A DNA stretch of 64,000 bases. Origin: Adiantum capillus-veneris. Lineage: Eukaryota; Streptophyta; Polypodiopsida; Polypodiales; Pteridaceae. The stretch lies in assembly GCA_014529385.2 (NCBI GenBank), contig CM043962.1, forward strand, positions 126,198,970-126,262,969, in the 5' to 3' direction. A program made the position numbers and the translations under genes. The notes under the pieces are model-generated. The model saw nothing but the letters and a program-made list of their open reading frames with translations, searched no databases and was not told the origin of the DNA. Shown one piece after another: positions 20,746 through 33,600 of the stretch (the stretch's first letter is position 1; every line of letters starts with the position of its first letter).

Positions 20746-21388
20746 AAATACTATCCATGTAGAAGAGTCAGTCTCCAATGTAAAAGTGTAAAACTAGGTG
20801 CCCCAATTTTCCTCCAAAAGCACTCTTGCTTTTAAAAAATTACTCCCTCTTTGCTAAAAACATGGCACACTTTGCTTTTGCTTTGATTGGTCAACATTTA
20901 CCCCTTGATTTAGATCCTACCCTTCAATTTTGGCAATTCTGATTTGATTAAATGGAATCTTGGCAACTAATACGACTGTGGCCTCACCGTACCATCCCAA
21001 CCTAATTATGGTGTTGTTTTTCGTAAAAACCGTTTTTGTGAAAATATTTCCCTTCACCGCGCACATCTAAAATGGATGGGGCTTTGTCATAATTTCTCAT
21101 GCATCATGCCTTCAGTTTTTATTATTCGGTCAGGAGAATGAGGTCATTCTGCTCGTCATCACACTCTCTTGCTATGGTGTTTACTCTTTGTCAAAACCTC
21201 TACTAATCAGTCCCTCTCTTTTGCATGCCTTGTGGAGAGGCCACGAGACCTCTTTCTTGTAAGTTGGAAACATCTTTCTTACTTAACAAATGAACCATTA
21301 GGGGAAAAGAAATTAGAGTCTTGCAAGCCATCCACGTATATACACCATTCAGCCCCCACACTCAAACAGAGAGAGAAAGAAATTGTAC
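20746..21388. other. Unassigned DNA downstream of the last recognised CTC1 exon
   Basis: I see no LTR or LINE signature here and no open frame resembling the CTC1 C-terminus. If the gene is intact, this is the start of another intron on the minus strand. Confidence 0.4.
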
Positions 21389-21614
21389 TCTGCAACAAAT
21401 CTTGAATGACTTGGGTACAGATGAGTTGATATGACTCAATTGAAAAATGGAATCGATCATGGTTTGCTCCTTTTCCCAAGTTTTGCATTCATCTTGATGC
21501 CAATGCATCTCTGTCAAACAATCAAGTTTCCCCATAAAACTGTCTTCTCCAAGACGCCAAACCTCTATTAATGTGGAGGGGATGCATTCGATGCTTACTT
21601 CACCATCTACAGAC
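21389..21614 (-). CDS. CTC1: CTC1 exon 14, last exon recognised
   Basis: Acceptor GAAATTAG; G completes Leu, then SVDGEVSIECIPSTLIEVWR, ending PKSFKICCR. The donor GTACAA at 21388 is chosen because plant CTC1 continues after this point; without it the frame runs seven more residues to a stop. The 3' border is the least certain of the set. Confidence 0.6.
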
Positions 21615-24600
21615 CTAATTTCAAATAGAAACATCAGACACAACCTGAAAAGCTGTTTCGAAGGAGACTACGAACAGGCATAAGGCTTACAGATGCAAAA
21701 GTGCCCTATGGATGGCCACAACTGCTCCTGATCCAAAGCCAACAGGAAGGTATTGATCAAGGTTACAAGCAACCATAATCTGCACAAGTTACGTTACAGT
21801 ATTACTTTTTTCTAAGCTTCTTTGACAAAATAGTAAACAGTTTCGATAAGTAAATTCAATATACTCACCGACTCACAGCTATTCAAGTCTTGTATTGAAA
21901 AAGTTCTGAATCTTTTCCCACCTTCCCCAAATGAGCTATAAAAGGTGCGAAGGGAAAAGACCTTTCCTGTAACAGAAGTTCCAATGGTGCCATAGAAGGA
22001 GAGTAGAGCTCCCTTCAAGACTCTGGTGCCATTCACATTCTCTCTATGAATCAAGGATTTCCCATGCTTGATAACCTCCCTTATGGATAAGATGCAAGAG
22101 AGAAGTGCTCTTGCATCTTTCAAACAAGAGCTGAACTCAGACTGAAAAGTCAATGGAAGCTTCAAAATGGCATTGACCAATGGCAAACTTGAATCATTCT
22201 CCAGTAGCACCTTAGGGAACAAGAAAAAGGTCGTTTAGTGCCTGATACAATGATAAACTGTCTCAATGGACCTTTGATAGAACACATTAAAAGTGGGGTC
22301 ATGAAAGCTTTTCAAGCAATCCAGATCTGTGTACAACTTTGGATGCTTTACAGAAATGAGTACAAGAATGAACAGTGGCCACCTATAAAAGAATAAAAGG
22401 AAAAAAAGCACCAGTCATCCTTTAGATGGAAACAAGCAGCACATAAAGCCCACAGCACAAGCATGTGGCAGAGCAACTGGAAACAGCATCACTGAGTGAG
22501 CAAATGAGGTTCTTACATTTTTTGGCACCTTGTCAGCTTCTGCTGACCAACCATAGTCATGAATCGCCACAAGGCTCCAGAATTGGGTTTCAATATACAT
22601 AGTTCTCGCCGCAGGATCCCGAAGGGATTGTACAAGGTAGAGTTGGCCAATTTCAATAACCTGTCGGCCAAAACAACCTGATTTGCTATCATTCTTTTAA
22701 GAAACATCAGCATAGTAAGTGATGAACACAGCTACCTGAAAAGCTGCCTGGAACTTGTCAGTGAACCGAAAGAGAAGTCTCTCCACTTTGAGGTTGCTTG
22801 CTGGGAAAGTTCTAGTGAACAGGCAAGGGTAGCTAGTATAACCCTCATCTTCACCCTTTCTGTCTGTCCCTTTTTTTGACATGTTAAAGAAATCTGAAAG
22901 AGACAACACAGAAATTGTACACATAGAAGAATGCAGCATACCAGCTGCCTCCTCAGTTTTAATTGACTTTCTCTGTTCTTTGAAGGTGCAGACTTTGTAA
23001 GGAAGTCTTACTGCCTCCACAGAGAAAGTAAAACTGTTGTCTCCTGTTTGCTTGCCAAAGGCCTTCCAATACAGAGCAGCATATTAGAAGGGTGCAGAGA
23101 AGATAGGAATTTTTCAACCAAGAAACAAGCGAACAAAAAATGGAACACAGATAAAGTTATGCCATAAGAATCACCTTGAGTTTCATTGGATGCTTGTGTA
23201 TAACTAAGAGAATATCAAAGGTACATGTGTCCTCTTTCACAATCATGGAAAGTGGAGATAGATGTTGCACGTCGCTAGCAGAACCAAGATGCCTTATATA
23301 AGGAACCATGCATGCTTCTTTGATAGAGAAGATCAAAAAGAATGAAACATTTTCAGAAGCTTCCAAACTGCACGAGGTCCCTTTCAGGAGGCTGTACCAC
23401 GACAAGGGTAAGCGCCTCGGATCCAGATTGATATTCGTAGGAGCCCCCAAATATCCCTCTATCACAAGTTTGTAAGCAGTCACCTGCATTTGGCATGATG
23501 AACAAGAGGTGCTTAGTTGCAACCCAATAGCCAACCAGTCTGACACAAAATGGTCGCATGCGTATTGATTGGTCAAAAAACAAGCACGATGGGTTGATAA
23601 CTGAAAGCTAGAGTCGCATTCTAAAGCAAGAGAACAAATTGAGATTTTATTTTTTCCAGATAGATGACAGTAAGCACAGTTCAAGTAAACACAGGCTGAA
23701 GACCTGGCAGGCTCCTTGAGGAATTTCTGCAGTTTGCAGATCGGGAATAATAACATCTATCACTCCAGTAGCATCCAACAGCTGCAACTTGCCCAGAACA
23801 GATGAAAACTGATGCAAAAAATTGAGATCTCACATAAGGCAAATACTAAATGCTAAACAACCAAAAATTGACACATTGCATTTTGTTCACTTAAAGGGGA
23901 TAATCGTGCAATGCCTATCACCTGCAAAAAACCAAGAATAGTCCACCCGAGTATTCTGCTAGATATGACACGTCGAATAAAAACATCGCCTTTTTGTCCA
24001 CCATGGTCAAAAATCTCAACTCCCCTGTTAATAGATTTACGCTGCCAATTCCAGAACCATGAACTTCGATCAAGCCACATCGCTTGGAGCTGCTTGCAAA
24101 AGTTCTTGATTGGAGGTACCTAAGAAAAAACAAAGCAAAAAGGCTCTTGCAAAACTACAAATTTGTCAGTTCAAAACAAGACTAAACACAAGGGGTGTGA
24201 AACCCAAGTGAACGAACAAGTACCTGCATTGAGCAATTGAATGGTACTGTCTTTGCTAATGAGCAAGATGTGCGATGTGAAAAGAACTCCCCAAAAACAT
24301 TCTGTATTCGGAAATGGGGATGAGTTCACCCACAGAAATACAGCAACATAGACTAGATACATATTCTCCATAGCATGAAAAACTTCTCTTACACGACAGT
24401 GAATGTTGTCCACAGTCAATAAGTCGCGTAGATACTTTTCAGCGATGCCCATACTCTGATCAACAGATATAGATTAAGCTGCAATAACATGTTTATGTAA
24501 TCATTCTCAAAATAGTTAGATGAGAACCTTTGCTGAACCTAGAAGCTCCTTCTCAGTATAGAGATCCTGAAACTTTCGTCTGAGGCTCGCGATCACCTGC

Positions 24601-27600
24601 AAGGCCCTTTGAAACTAAATTTGCATTCATTAGATGAAGGATGGCAAGGACTCACAAGAAACTGATGAAGGACAAACGGTGAAGAAAAGTTAATACCAGA
24701 AAGTGGACAAGAACGGCAGTGATTCAACAAAACGAACTAGACAGCTCACTGATTTTTGCTTCCCTGCATATCTGGAACAAGAAACAACCCACGTGACTAT
24801 GAAAACAAAATTTAACAGCTTGTACATCCCCTTAGACCACCCCCCCTTTCTTTCCCCTGTCTCTCTGTCCTTCCCCCCGCTAAGCTCAGTCAAACTGAAG
24901 AGATAACCTTCAGATCGGCGTGGTTGTCTACCAAAATCAGTGTGTTAACCAGAACAAATAGTGAAATAAGTTCAATTGCCCTTACTCAGTTTGCAGAGGA
25001 GAGAACTGGGTGACCACCAGATGTGATATTGAGCACGCAGCCAGCAATAAGCCGTTTTCTAAAAAGCTGGTTACTCGCAGAAAATGCACATGGAGAGCTG
25101 TAATCTGCACCATACAAAACAAGTATCATATCCGCAATCCTTTAAGAGCAGTTTATTCGCTCTAAGCTCAATTCAACATCTCTCAGAAAATTGAGGCCCA
25201 CTTCACTATGAAAATTGAAATGCAGCCCTCTCACTTGGTACCCAGAGCCATACTAGCTTTCGACCAGTTCTGGCAGCTAGTATGCAGCTCTACCACAATT
25301 GCGCTGCTGGCTGAGAGGCTCTCCTAGCCTGCTTTCACTATGTACATTTTTGTTTCCTACCTCACTTTCAGCCTCTCCTTTCTTACTACTTGTAAGAGAA
25401 CAGGTTTTAGGGTTAGGGTTTTTGCGTCTAAGTCAAAGATGCAATTGGCAATTATGTCCGTCTCGTCAATCACAGATTCTCCATCTCTAGAAAGGTGCTC
25501 CATGCCAAATTCCAAGTTAGAATCAAAAAACTCTAACGCCACGTACTTTCTCTCTCAAGATCTCTCTCTCTAGAGAACGTCGATTCTCTCTCTCGACCAT
25601 GGCAAAGGCGGCTACGGACAGACTCACCCAAGGATATGAGGCTTTGGCCATGCTAGAGAGGAGGCACACTTTCAAGAGCCCCGCACCACAAGGGGTGGCT
25701 CTTCAGACTTCGACACTTTGGTCACCCCAGCTTTGATGTAAGGTACAGCAGTATGGACCCATGGACTATCAGCCACCTCATGGACACAAATTGAGAGACC
25801 ACAGATATGTATGCTATCACATTTGTTCCGCAGCAAGCACTCAGTACCACACAACATTATTAGAGCAGAGTTAGCTACTCCACTCATGCTAGTCGATGCT
25901 ATTTTCAATTGAATAACAATTTCAAATCTACATAAACAATAGAATGTCAATATCAAAGCATACATTTCCCTGGATGTTGTAGTCATCTGCTACACCTTCA
26001 CCATTGTCCTTGACTTTGTCTACACCCGCTCATTCCCACTCTTACGCTAGCTGCCTCAACTATATTCGTGTTGCCCTATGGTCACTCGTTGCCTACGTAT
26101 CTCCCTTGCTCTGACCCTTCTTGGCTGCAGTATCATCCCACTTTGGCTATTAGAGGTGTTCCAGGTTCATGTGCAGGTCCTTTGGTAAGGTTAGAGGCTA
26201 TTAGGTTCCTTAAGATCTTTTGGTAAGTTACATGATTTACTTACATATATATACATCTGTTTATCCATGTGGAGCACACTGCTAAACATTTATGGCTCTA
26301 TTTGTTTATAATTTCTTGGCAATGGGATGATTGGATGCTATTTAGTATCTACACGAAATGATCAACAACCTATATTTGGATAAACGTACTGGAGTAGAAC
26401 TGCGACCAATCTCCCCAATCTTGTCGCTCTTTGTTTATTCATCTATAGCTTCCTCATATCATGAACCAAATTCCTTTTAGAGACATCACCCCCGCCCAGG
26501 GTCCATGCTTGACAAGAAACAGCACCAAATCAGCCCCAAGATTGTGAAAAACAGCAGCAACCAGCCGTACGCTCCTCTTTGTCGCGAAAAATTAGCACGA
26601 GAAACATGCACAGATCAGCAATCAACTCGAGAGCACAATAGTTTCACATCCATTAGAGTTGGAGCCCCGTCCCCCACATCCCTCTTACACATGTATACAC
26701 ACCCCATGTCAACCTATTATTCTTTGTAGCATGTTTCTTTTCAGCACTTTTGTCCTTTCTTTTGGATACCGAGAGGACACACATGTAAATCGTCCAATCT
26801 CATAGGCCGACTTTGGCCTCTAAAAGATGTTAAAAAAGCTTTCTTTCTTTCTTTCTCTTTTCTTATAACAAAAAAACATCTTCTAGGAATAACCATCTTG
26901 AGGGCACAAAATTCCTCCGAAGAGATATCCAAAAAAGTCATATACATTACAAAAGGGGGGAGAGAGAAATGAAATGAAATGATATATTAACATCTTCAAA
27001 AGGCCAAAATGACCGATGAGACCATCAGATACAAAGTGGTGAATCTAATACGTCTGAAGTACAAGTACAAAAAGTACTGAAAGTAAAAATGAAAACTGAA
27101 AATGAGTGTGAAATGTGAAATGTGAAAATGTAAAATAGGCCCTCAATGACAATCTGGGTGTCATGCTAGAATGCCTATGATCCTCTGTTGGAGTCTCCGT
27201 CGATGGAGTGTGCTCCTGTGTCTCGGTCGTGGTCGTCTCGATCTCCCGAGCTCAGTCGCCCTGTCAATGAGGGTGCCTCTCGTATGAATGCGGGTACAAC
27301 CCTGTGCTGGTGGTTGGTCTCTTGGCTCCCTCGATCCAAAGAAGTCTGTGATCTGTCTCTGCGACTGTCGTGCTCCATGTCTCCTCAACAGACTATCTCT
27401 ATGTCGGTGTAGCTCAAGTAGATATAAGCCAAGGCATCTCTGATCCTGATACCTCATGACTCTATCTAGGGGTCCAAAACCCTCCTTGAATAAGCAATGG
27501 AAGCGCCCTCGTATCTCATAATACACAGTCCAATGGCATATGTAGTGTAGCTCTGTCTCTGGCTCTCTACCGCATAGTTGACATATCCTAGACTCCGGCG

Positions 27601-30600
27601 GTATCCCTCTGAATCTACCCGTCTCAGTCTCCAGCTGGTGTGAGGATGTGCGAATCTGACCAATAGCACATCGCAGACCATGAGACAAATGAGTGTCCAT
27701 GTAGCTCGAACGAGTCACAAACCCATCTCCCAAAAGTTGGAGAAGGTGCTCTTTGTAAAAAGCCATCTTCGTGCCCAACTCCTGCATCGGCTCTACCCAT
27801 GTCCTCCTGGTGTCCAACTGTATTAGATCCTGCCGAATGAGTCTAGTGATCTCTGTCCGTGTGACTGGCAAGGAGGGTGCATCTAGGGAATACTGAAAAG
27901 GAGGCAATCTATCCATGCTGAGACCATGCCTCTGAAACCATGAGGTCATCTGCGCATACCAACATGATGCATCTCCTTGCATCGCTAACTGTCTAGAAGA
28001 CTCAAGAGCCAATCTAGTATATCTGCCTCTATGTGTATCCCATAGAGAGAGAGAGAGAGAGAGAGAGAGAAATGAAATGAAATGAAATGTTATATTAACG
28101 TCTTCAAAAGGCCAAAGTGACCTATGAGACCAGAAAGTTACAATGCGGTGTATCTGATACAAAGTCAGATTAACAAAATAAATTAAACTAGGATAACAAA
28201 ATATAAATACTGCGGTGTTAGGTGCAGCGGAATGATTGTTTGCGCTTTGCTCAAGATGAGTGCTCCAAACTGTGCTCAAGGTTCCTTTTGTTCTTATGGA
28301 AGGTAGAGCCTTCCGTTCTTAATGAGAGATGCTATGATCACAAACAAAGTGAATGGACATTGTGCGTGCAAGTGTATGAGACTGAGAGAAAGAGAGATAC
28401 GACACCAGAGACGTTGTAAAACCCTCCTCCGAAGGCCCCACTCTCGTCGGCGAGAGTTGTCTACTTATTGATTGCACAAAGTGGTACAATGCGTATGCAA
28501 TGGACTGATGCAACCTGGGACTATGCCGATGACGACGACGGTGATGACGACAACGACTTTAGGGCTGAAATCTGTGGTCTTTCTACTACTGTCCAAAAAC
28601 GCTAGGGGCTGAAATCTGCAAATCTTCTATCTGCTGAATTTTGACTCTATGTCGATGACGACAATGCGACGACGACGCGCTGAAAACGCAGATGCTGAAA
28701 TCTGCGTTTTCCGGGCTGAAACTGTAAACCTTGCGGAAACTGACCGTGCGGCGAGAAACTGATGCGGGAAGGTGAGATCTGCGAGGTTCGGGACTTGATC
28801 TACGATGTCTAACTGCTGACAACTGAAAACGCTGGTCCTAGGGCTGATTCTGTCGCGATAGATCTGCAAAACGCTCAGGTTGCTGGCAGATGCAAAAACG
28901 CTAGGGCTGAAAATGGAGTTTCTGTCGCCGGGATTCTGCAGATACAAAAACGCTAGGCTGAACTGCTGTGGTCTTGTCGCCGTGGCTCTGCAAATGCAAA
29001 ACGCTAGCTGATCTGCGGTGTCTTGTCCAAAAACGCTAGCCCAGATGCTGTGGAGCAAAAACGCTAGAAGCCTTTGGGGTCCTGCTGAGAAGGTGTCTGT
29101 TGAGCAGTGCTCCTGCTGCCTCTTCTGCCATTGAGTGCTAACTTGGGTTTGCTTATATATTAACTTAGCAAAATTGCCCTACCTACTTTTGTTGGAAAGT
29201 CACTTAAAAATAATAAGTGAAAAATACCAAAAATAGGAAAAATAGGCTAAATGCACTGGAAAATTCCCCTGACTGAATCTGATGGATTCTGAAGGGAATA
29301 CTGATGATCATGCTGTGTGCAACCAAAGGATATGCATCTATGCTAAGTGACTGGGCATGCACAGTCTACGAATAGACCCACAAAAGTGCCAGATCACTTC
29401 TAAATCTAGACTGACTGGATTGACTCAACCTTGATCATGTTGTAGCTTGTCCACGGACACATAGGGCTGGATGTGTCACGTGACATGCGGGATCCTAAAC
29501 TAAGCAGTACAATGTGAAGACAATATGGGAGGGGAGTAGAGATCCATCTTCATCTGCACTCTGGACGACGAAAGAGTATGGCTTGAATCCTTTGCCGTAG
29601 CCTCCTTCGAAACTGTGTAGCTCCTCTTCTCCATCGGGGTCGTCTAGATCTCCCTAGCTCCAATGCTCGGTCTATGAGAATGCTCGGTCTATGAGAATGC
29701 TCGGTCTATGAGAATGCCAGTAGTGCGGGTAGACCTCTCCACCGTTGGTTGTTCCTCTGTCTGTTCTTCTGGGTGTACAATATCTAGTGTAAAGAAATCT
29801 GTGATCTGTCTCTGGGGATGTCTCTCTTCAGCTCTCCTCAGTAAAGTTTCTCTATGCCTATGTAACTCAAGTAGATATAGCCCAAGACATCTTTGATCCT
29901 CATAACTCATGACCCTAGATAGAGGCCCAAAACCTTCTCTGAATAGACAGTGAAAACGTCCTCGTATCTCATAGTACACTCTGCAATGACATATGTAATG
30001 TACTTTTGTCTCTGGCTCTAGATGGCATAAGCGGCATATCCTGCTATCTGCTAGTGTCCCTCTGAATTTGCCAGTCTCAATCTCGAGCTGATGTGAGGAC
30101 GTGCGTATCTGGCCAATGGCACAACGCAAACCATGCGATAGATGCGTGTCCATATAGCTAGGTCGAATCACAAACCCATCCCCCTTGAGGTGGAGAAGAT
30201 GCTCTCTATAGAAAGCTATCTTTGTGTCCAACTCCTGTAATGGCTCTATCCATGTCCTCCTCGTGTCCAGTTGGATCAGATCCTGACGGATGAGTCTATT
30301 AATCTCTACCCGTGTCAGAGACCTCAAGGGTGTCTGTAGAGAGTATTGAAAAGGAGGCAACCTATCCATGTTGAAACCACGTGTCTGAAACCATGATGCC
30401 ATCTGTGCATACCAGCATGATGTATCCCCATTAAGAGCTAATTGTCTGGAGGACTCTAGAGCCACCCTAGCATATCTGTCTCTGGTAGTATCCCACAGAC
30501 TATGTACAAAGGAGACTGATTTGATAAGCGCCTCAATCTCCATAGGGGGGGCAACTAATTCCGCTCGAATGATATCAAGCACTACAGAAACCTTGGCTCT

Positions 30601-33600
30601 AATCAGCCGAGAGATCATAGATACCAGGGGCTTCTCCATACGCCTCCAACCATCTTGGCCTATAGAAGGTCCCAAACCTACACCCCATATAACATAGTAG
30701 AGGCAAGCAAAGTATCAAAGAGCCATAACTTTGTCCTAGGTTCCTGGAACTGAACTTGCGAACACATCCTCTCAATTCCTCCCAGAGCCGCACCAGCTCT
30801 AGTTAGTCTAGTCTCTGCTGCTCTTCTCAAAGAAAATCTCAACCCGGTAAAGACTACCCCCAGGTAAGTGTATGCATCTGTATACTCCACAATCTTGTCA
30901 CGAGGACGTGGCAACTACTAACCTTAGTTGTTGGTTTCTTTCCAATGATTTTTGTTTGATTTTTGAGACCCTCTTTTTGAAGTTGCAAATGGTCGGACAT
31001 TGTATGGCCAATGTGAACAGTAGTTTCACCCGCAGACGGGAAGTTGGTCGGCACTGGAACTCTAAAGTAAAAGGATGTCTAGGCTCAGTTCAAGATCATG
31101 TAGGTCCCCCCGTCGCACTTAGCAAGTTGGTGGATACTAGGAAGTGAACTCAATAAAGGCATAAAGTCAAGGTGGAATCACCAATAGAAAGTATCTGACA
31201 GTTGGGCCACATTGCACTTTTGGATGCGGTCCCAATGAGGATAGATGGTTTGAAGACCAATTGGAGCCCAACAGAAGCATCTCCTAAATTTTAGGGAACT
31301 GCTATTTTGGGCCGTGAAATGTGTTCGTGTCATTACCTTCGGTATGACCAGGGGAACAATTTATTACTCTGCTGCAAAGTCAACTGATGCACCAATTGAG
31401 AGATTTTTAAGCAAGAAGCACAATGCGGGAAAATTGCATGTATGAGTGCGAAGTGGCACTTTTTGGTCAATTTACCAAGTTTGGGAGAAGAGAATCCGTA
31501 ACTGACTTTTTGGAGCAGTTTTGGAGGCTGATAACTATGATTTTCAGCCATTTCTCTCCATTTTTGAGCTTCCCATGACTTTGCCTAGGTCCAAGGAGCT
31601 CATTTTCAGCATTGGAAGGCATCAGATGCGTGTTTACAGGGCTGTTTTGCTGTGTTTTCAGCGATACGCAGGTTTTGGCAGCCATGGAAATCTTCCCCTT
31701 TTTGCATCTATTGGTTCACAGATGCATTACAGGTTAAGGGCAGAAGAGGGGACGCTCGATTTATGCTTGGGGGATGCTTCATTGAGAACCTGTGTCACAG
31801 GTTAAGAGCTATGGAGTGCTTCCTTTCCCTCTCATGTACAGTGTGGTGCTAGGAGTGATGCCCTGCACACTACACACTGCTCTCTCTCTCCCCTACGTGC
31901 AGTTATGTGATGTCCCACAAGAGGGCTCCTCATTTGAATGATGTACAGCTGTGTGGGTTCATGCTTTTGTGCTGAGACAAGAGCCTCCTTGAGCAGGAAC
32001 AGAGGTAGCTAGCTGCTACTCCAAAGCAGGCACTGGTGAGGGTCATAACCTCACCGTAAAGGTGCGTTTTCAGCGCTGTGTATGCGCTGTAAATTGACTG
32101 TTTTTCAGCCATACGGCCGCCAGAACCATTGGGAATAGTGCCCCACTGACAGAGAACAGTTAGGAGACTGTTTGGGGCTGAAAACAAGGCAAAAACCAGT
32201 AAATACAGCGAGCTGAATTTACTGTTTTTGGGTAGAAATTAGAGGGTTTATGCGAGTGGAAGTGAGTTCCAGCAGGGGAATTGGTTTCGCGCAAGTTTTG
32301 GGGCTGTTATGCTGCTGCCGAAATTTGGCCAAATCAAATGATATCTAGTTGGATATAGACAAAGGATTCCCAGGACTCTACTTTGTAACTTTACCCTCTC
32401 AAAGAATAAAGAAATACCGAAAGGGGCGCCAATTTTGGGGCCTAAAAGTTGTCGACGACTGCTCGGGGCATTCTAGCTTCCGAGCCGTGTGTGTATTCAA
32501 GTGTTAATTCCCGTCGATGGTTTCCTTTGCAAAGTGCTCTGTATGTGTCTAAAGTAAAGAATTTTGGGTGAAAGCCAAAGCCTACCGCCCCACCACGGGC
32601 CGGTTTCACTCCACAATCTCCTGACCATATTTGAAAGTAGGTACTGATCTCCTAACCCATTGCGGTGTGGTGTTAAACACCATAACCTTGGTTTTGCCTA
32701 GGTTTACACACAGTCCACTATCCTCTGCAAAACTACGTAGTGCATCCAAATGTCGTTGCATACCTTCTGGTGAGTCAGATATCAGCACAATATCATCAGC
32801 ATATAGCAACAATGGGATCCACGTCCCTACCAACTGGGCACCCTTGTCACCCTTTCTGTCAATGTAATCAGACACCTCATCAACATACATACCAAATAGA
32901 GTGGGAGACAATGGGCAGCCTTGTTTCACTCCAATAGTAGAGTGAACTAAATCAGATACCCCTTCCGGAGTGCGTACATGTCCCACCACTGATCTGTACA
33001 AAGCCATAATCCCCCAAATCACCTCTATGGGCACCCCCGTCTCCTGCATTCTGCGCATCAATCGAGCTCTTGATACCATGTCAAATGCTTTGCGAAAATC
33101 CACAAAGCTACAATAGATCCGTCTCCCATGTGATCTACCCTCCTCAATGATGGCCCTGAGTGTCAGAATATGATCAAGAGTGGAGAAACCCCTCCTGAAG
33201 CCGGCCTGACCCTTTGCTCGAACACCCTCGCCCTCTGCCCAATTACTCAAGTGTTGCTCCTGAATAGATGCATACAACCGTGCCAATGTGTGTCCAACCA
33301 TAATAGTGCGGTAATTCCCAGGCTTTGTAGGGTCACCAGCCTTGAAGATGGGCACAATATTAGACAATCTCCAAGTCTCAGGTAATCCCTCACACATGGC
33401 ACAATTGAACAACATTGCGAGAACCTCCATCAGCATATCCCTGACATGTATAAAGTGCTCCGCTACTAGACCGTCATGATCATATGCCTTCCTGGTCCTC
33501 ATCCTGTCGATGGCCCTTTGTACCATCTCAGGTGTAAAGAAAGTGTCGATGGCCCTTTGTACCATCTCAGGTGTAAAGAAAGTGCTCGTAGCTGGGCAAG

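Noticed and set aside
21279-21488. Minus-strand frame overlapping exon 14 as the CTC1 end
   Set aside because: It is in a different frame from exon 14 and shows no CTC1-like or zinc-binding pattern.
24171-24392. Extension of CTC1 exon 5 through the open frame to 24171
   Set aside because: Ending there (donor GTACTT) gives phase 1, which does not fit exon 6. The GTAAGA donor at 24392 keeps phase 0.
27188-27412. Plus-strand frames within LINE regions (27188-27412, 29708-29896, 32631-32937, 39072-39308)
   Set aside because: They are shadows of the minus-strand LINE coding sequence.
28627-29058. 143-codon frame in the solo LTR
   Set aside because: Same reason: repeat-rich LTR middle, not conserved between the two copies.
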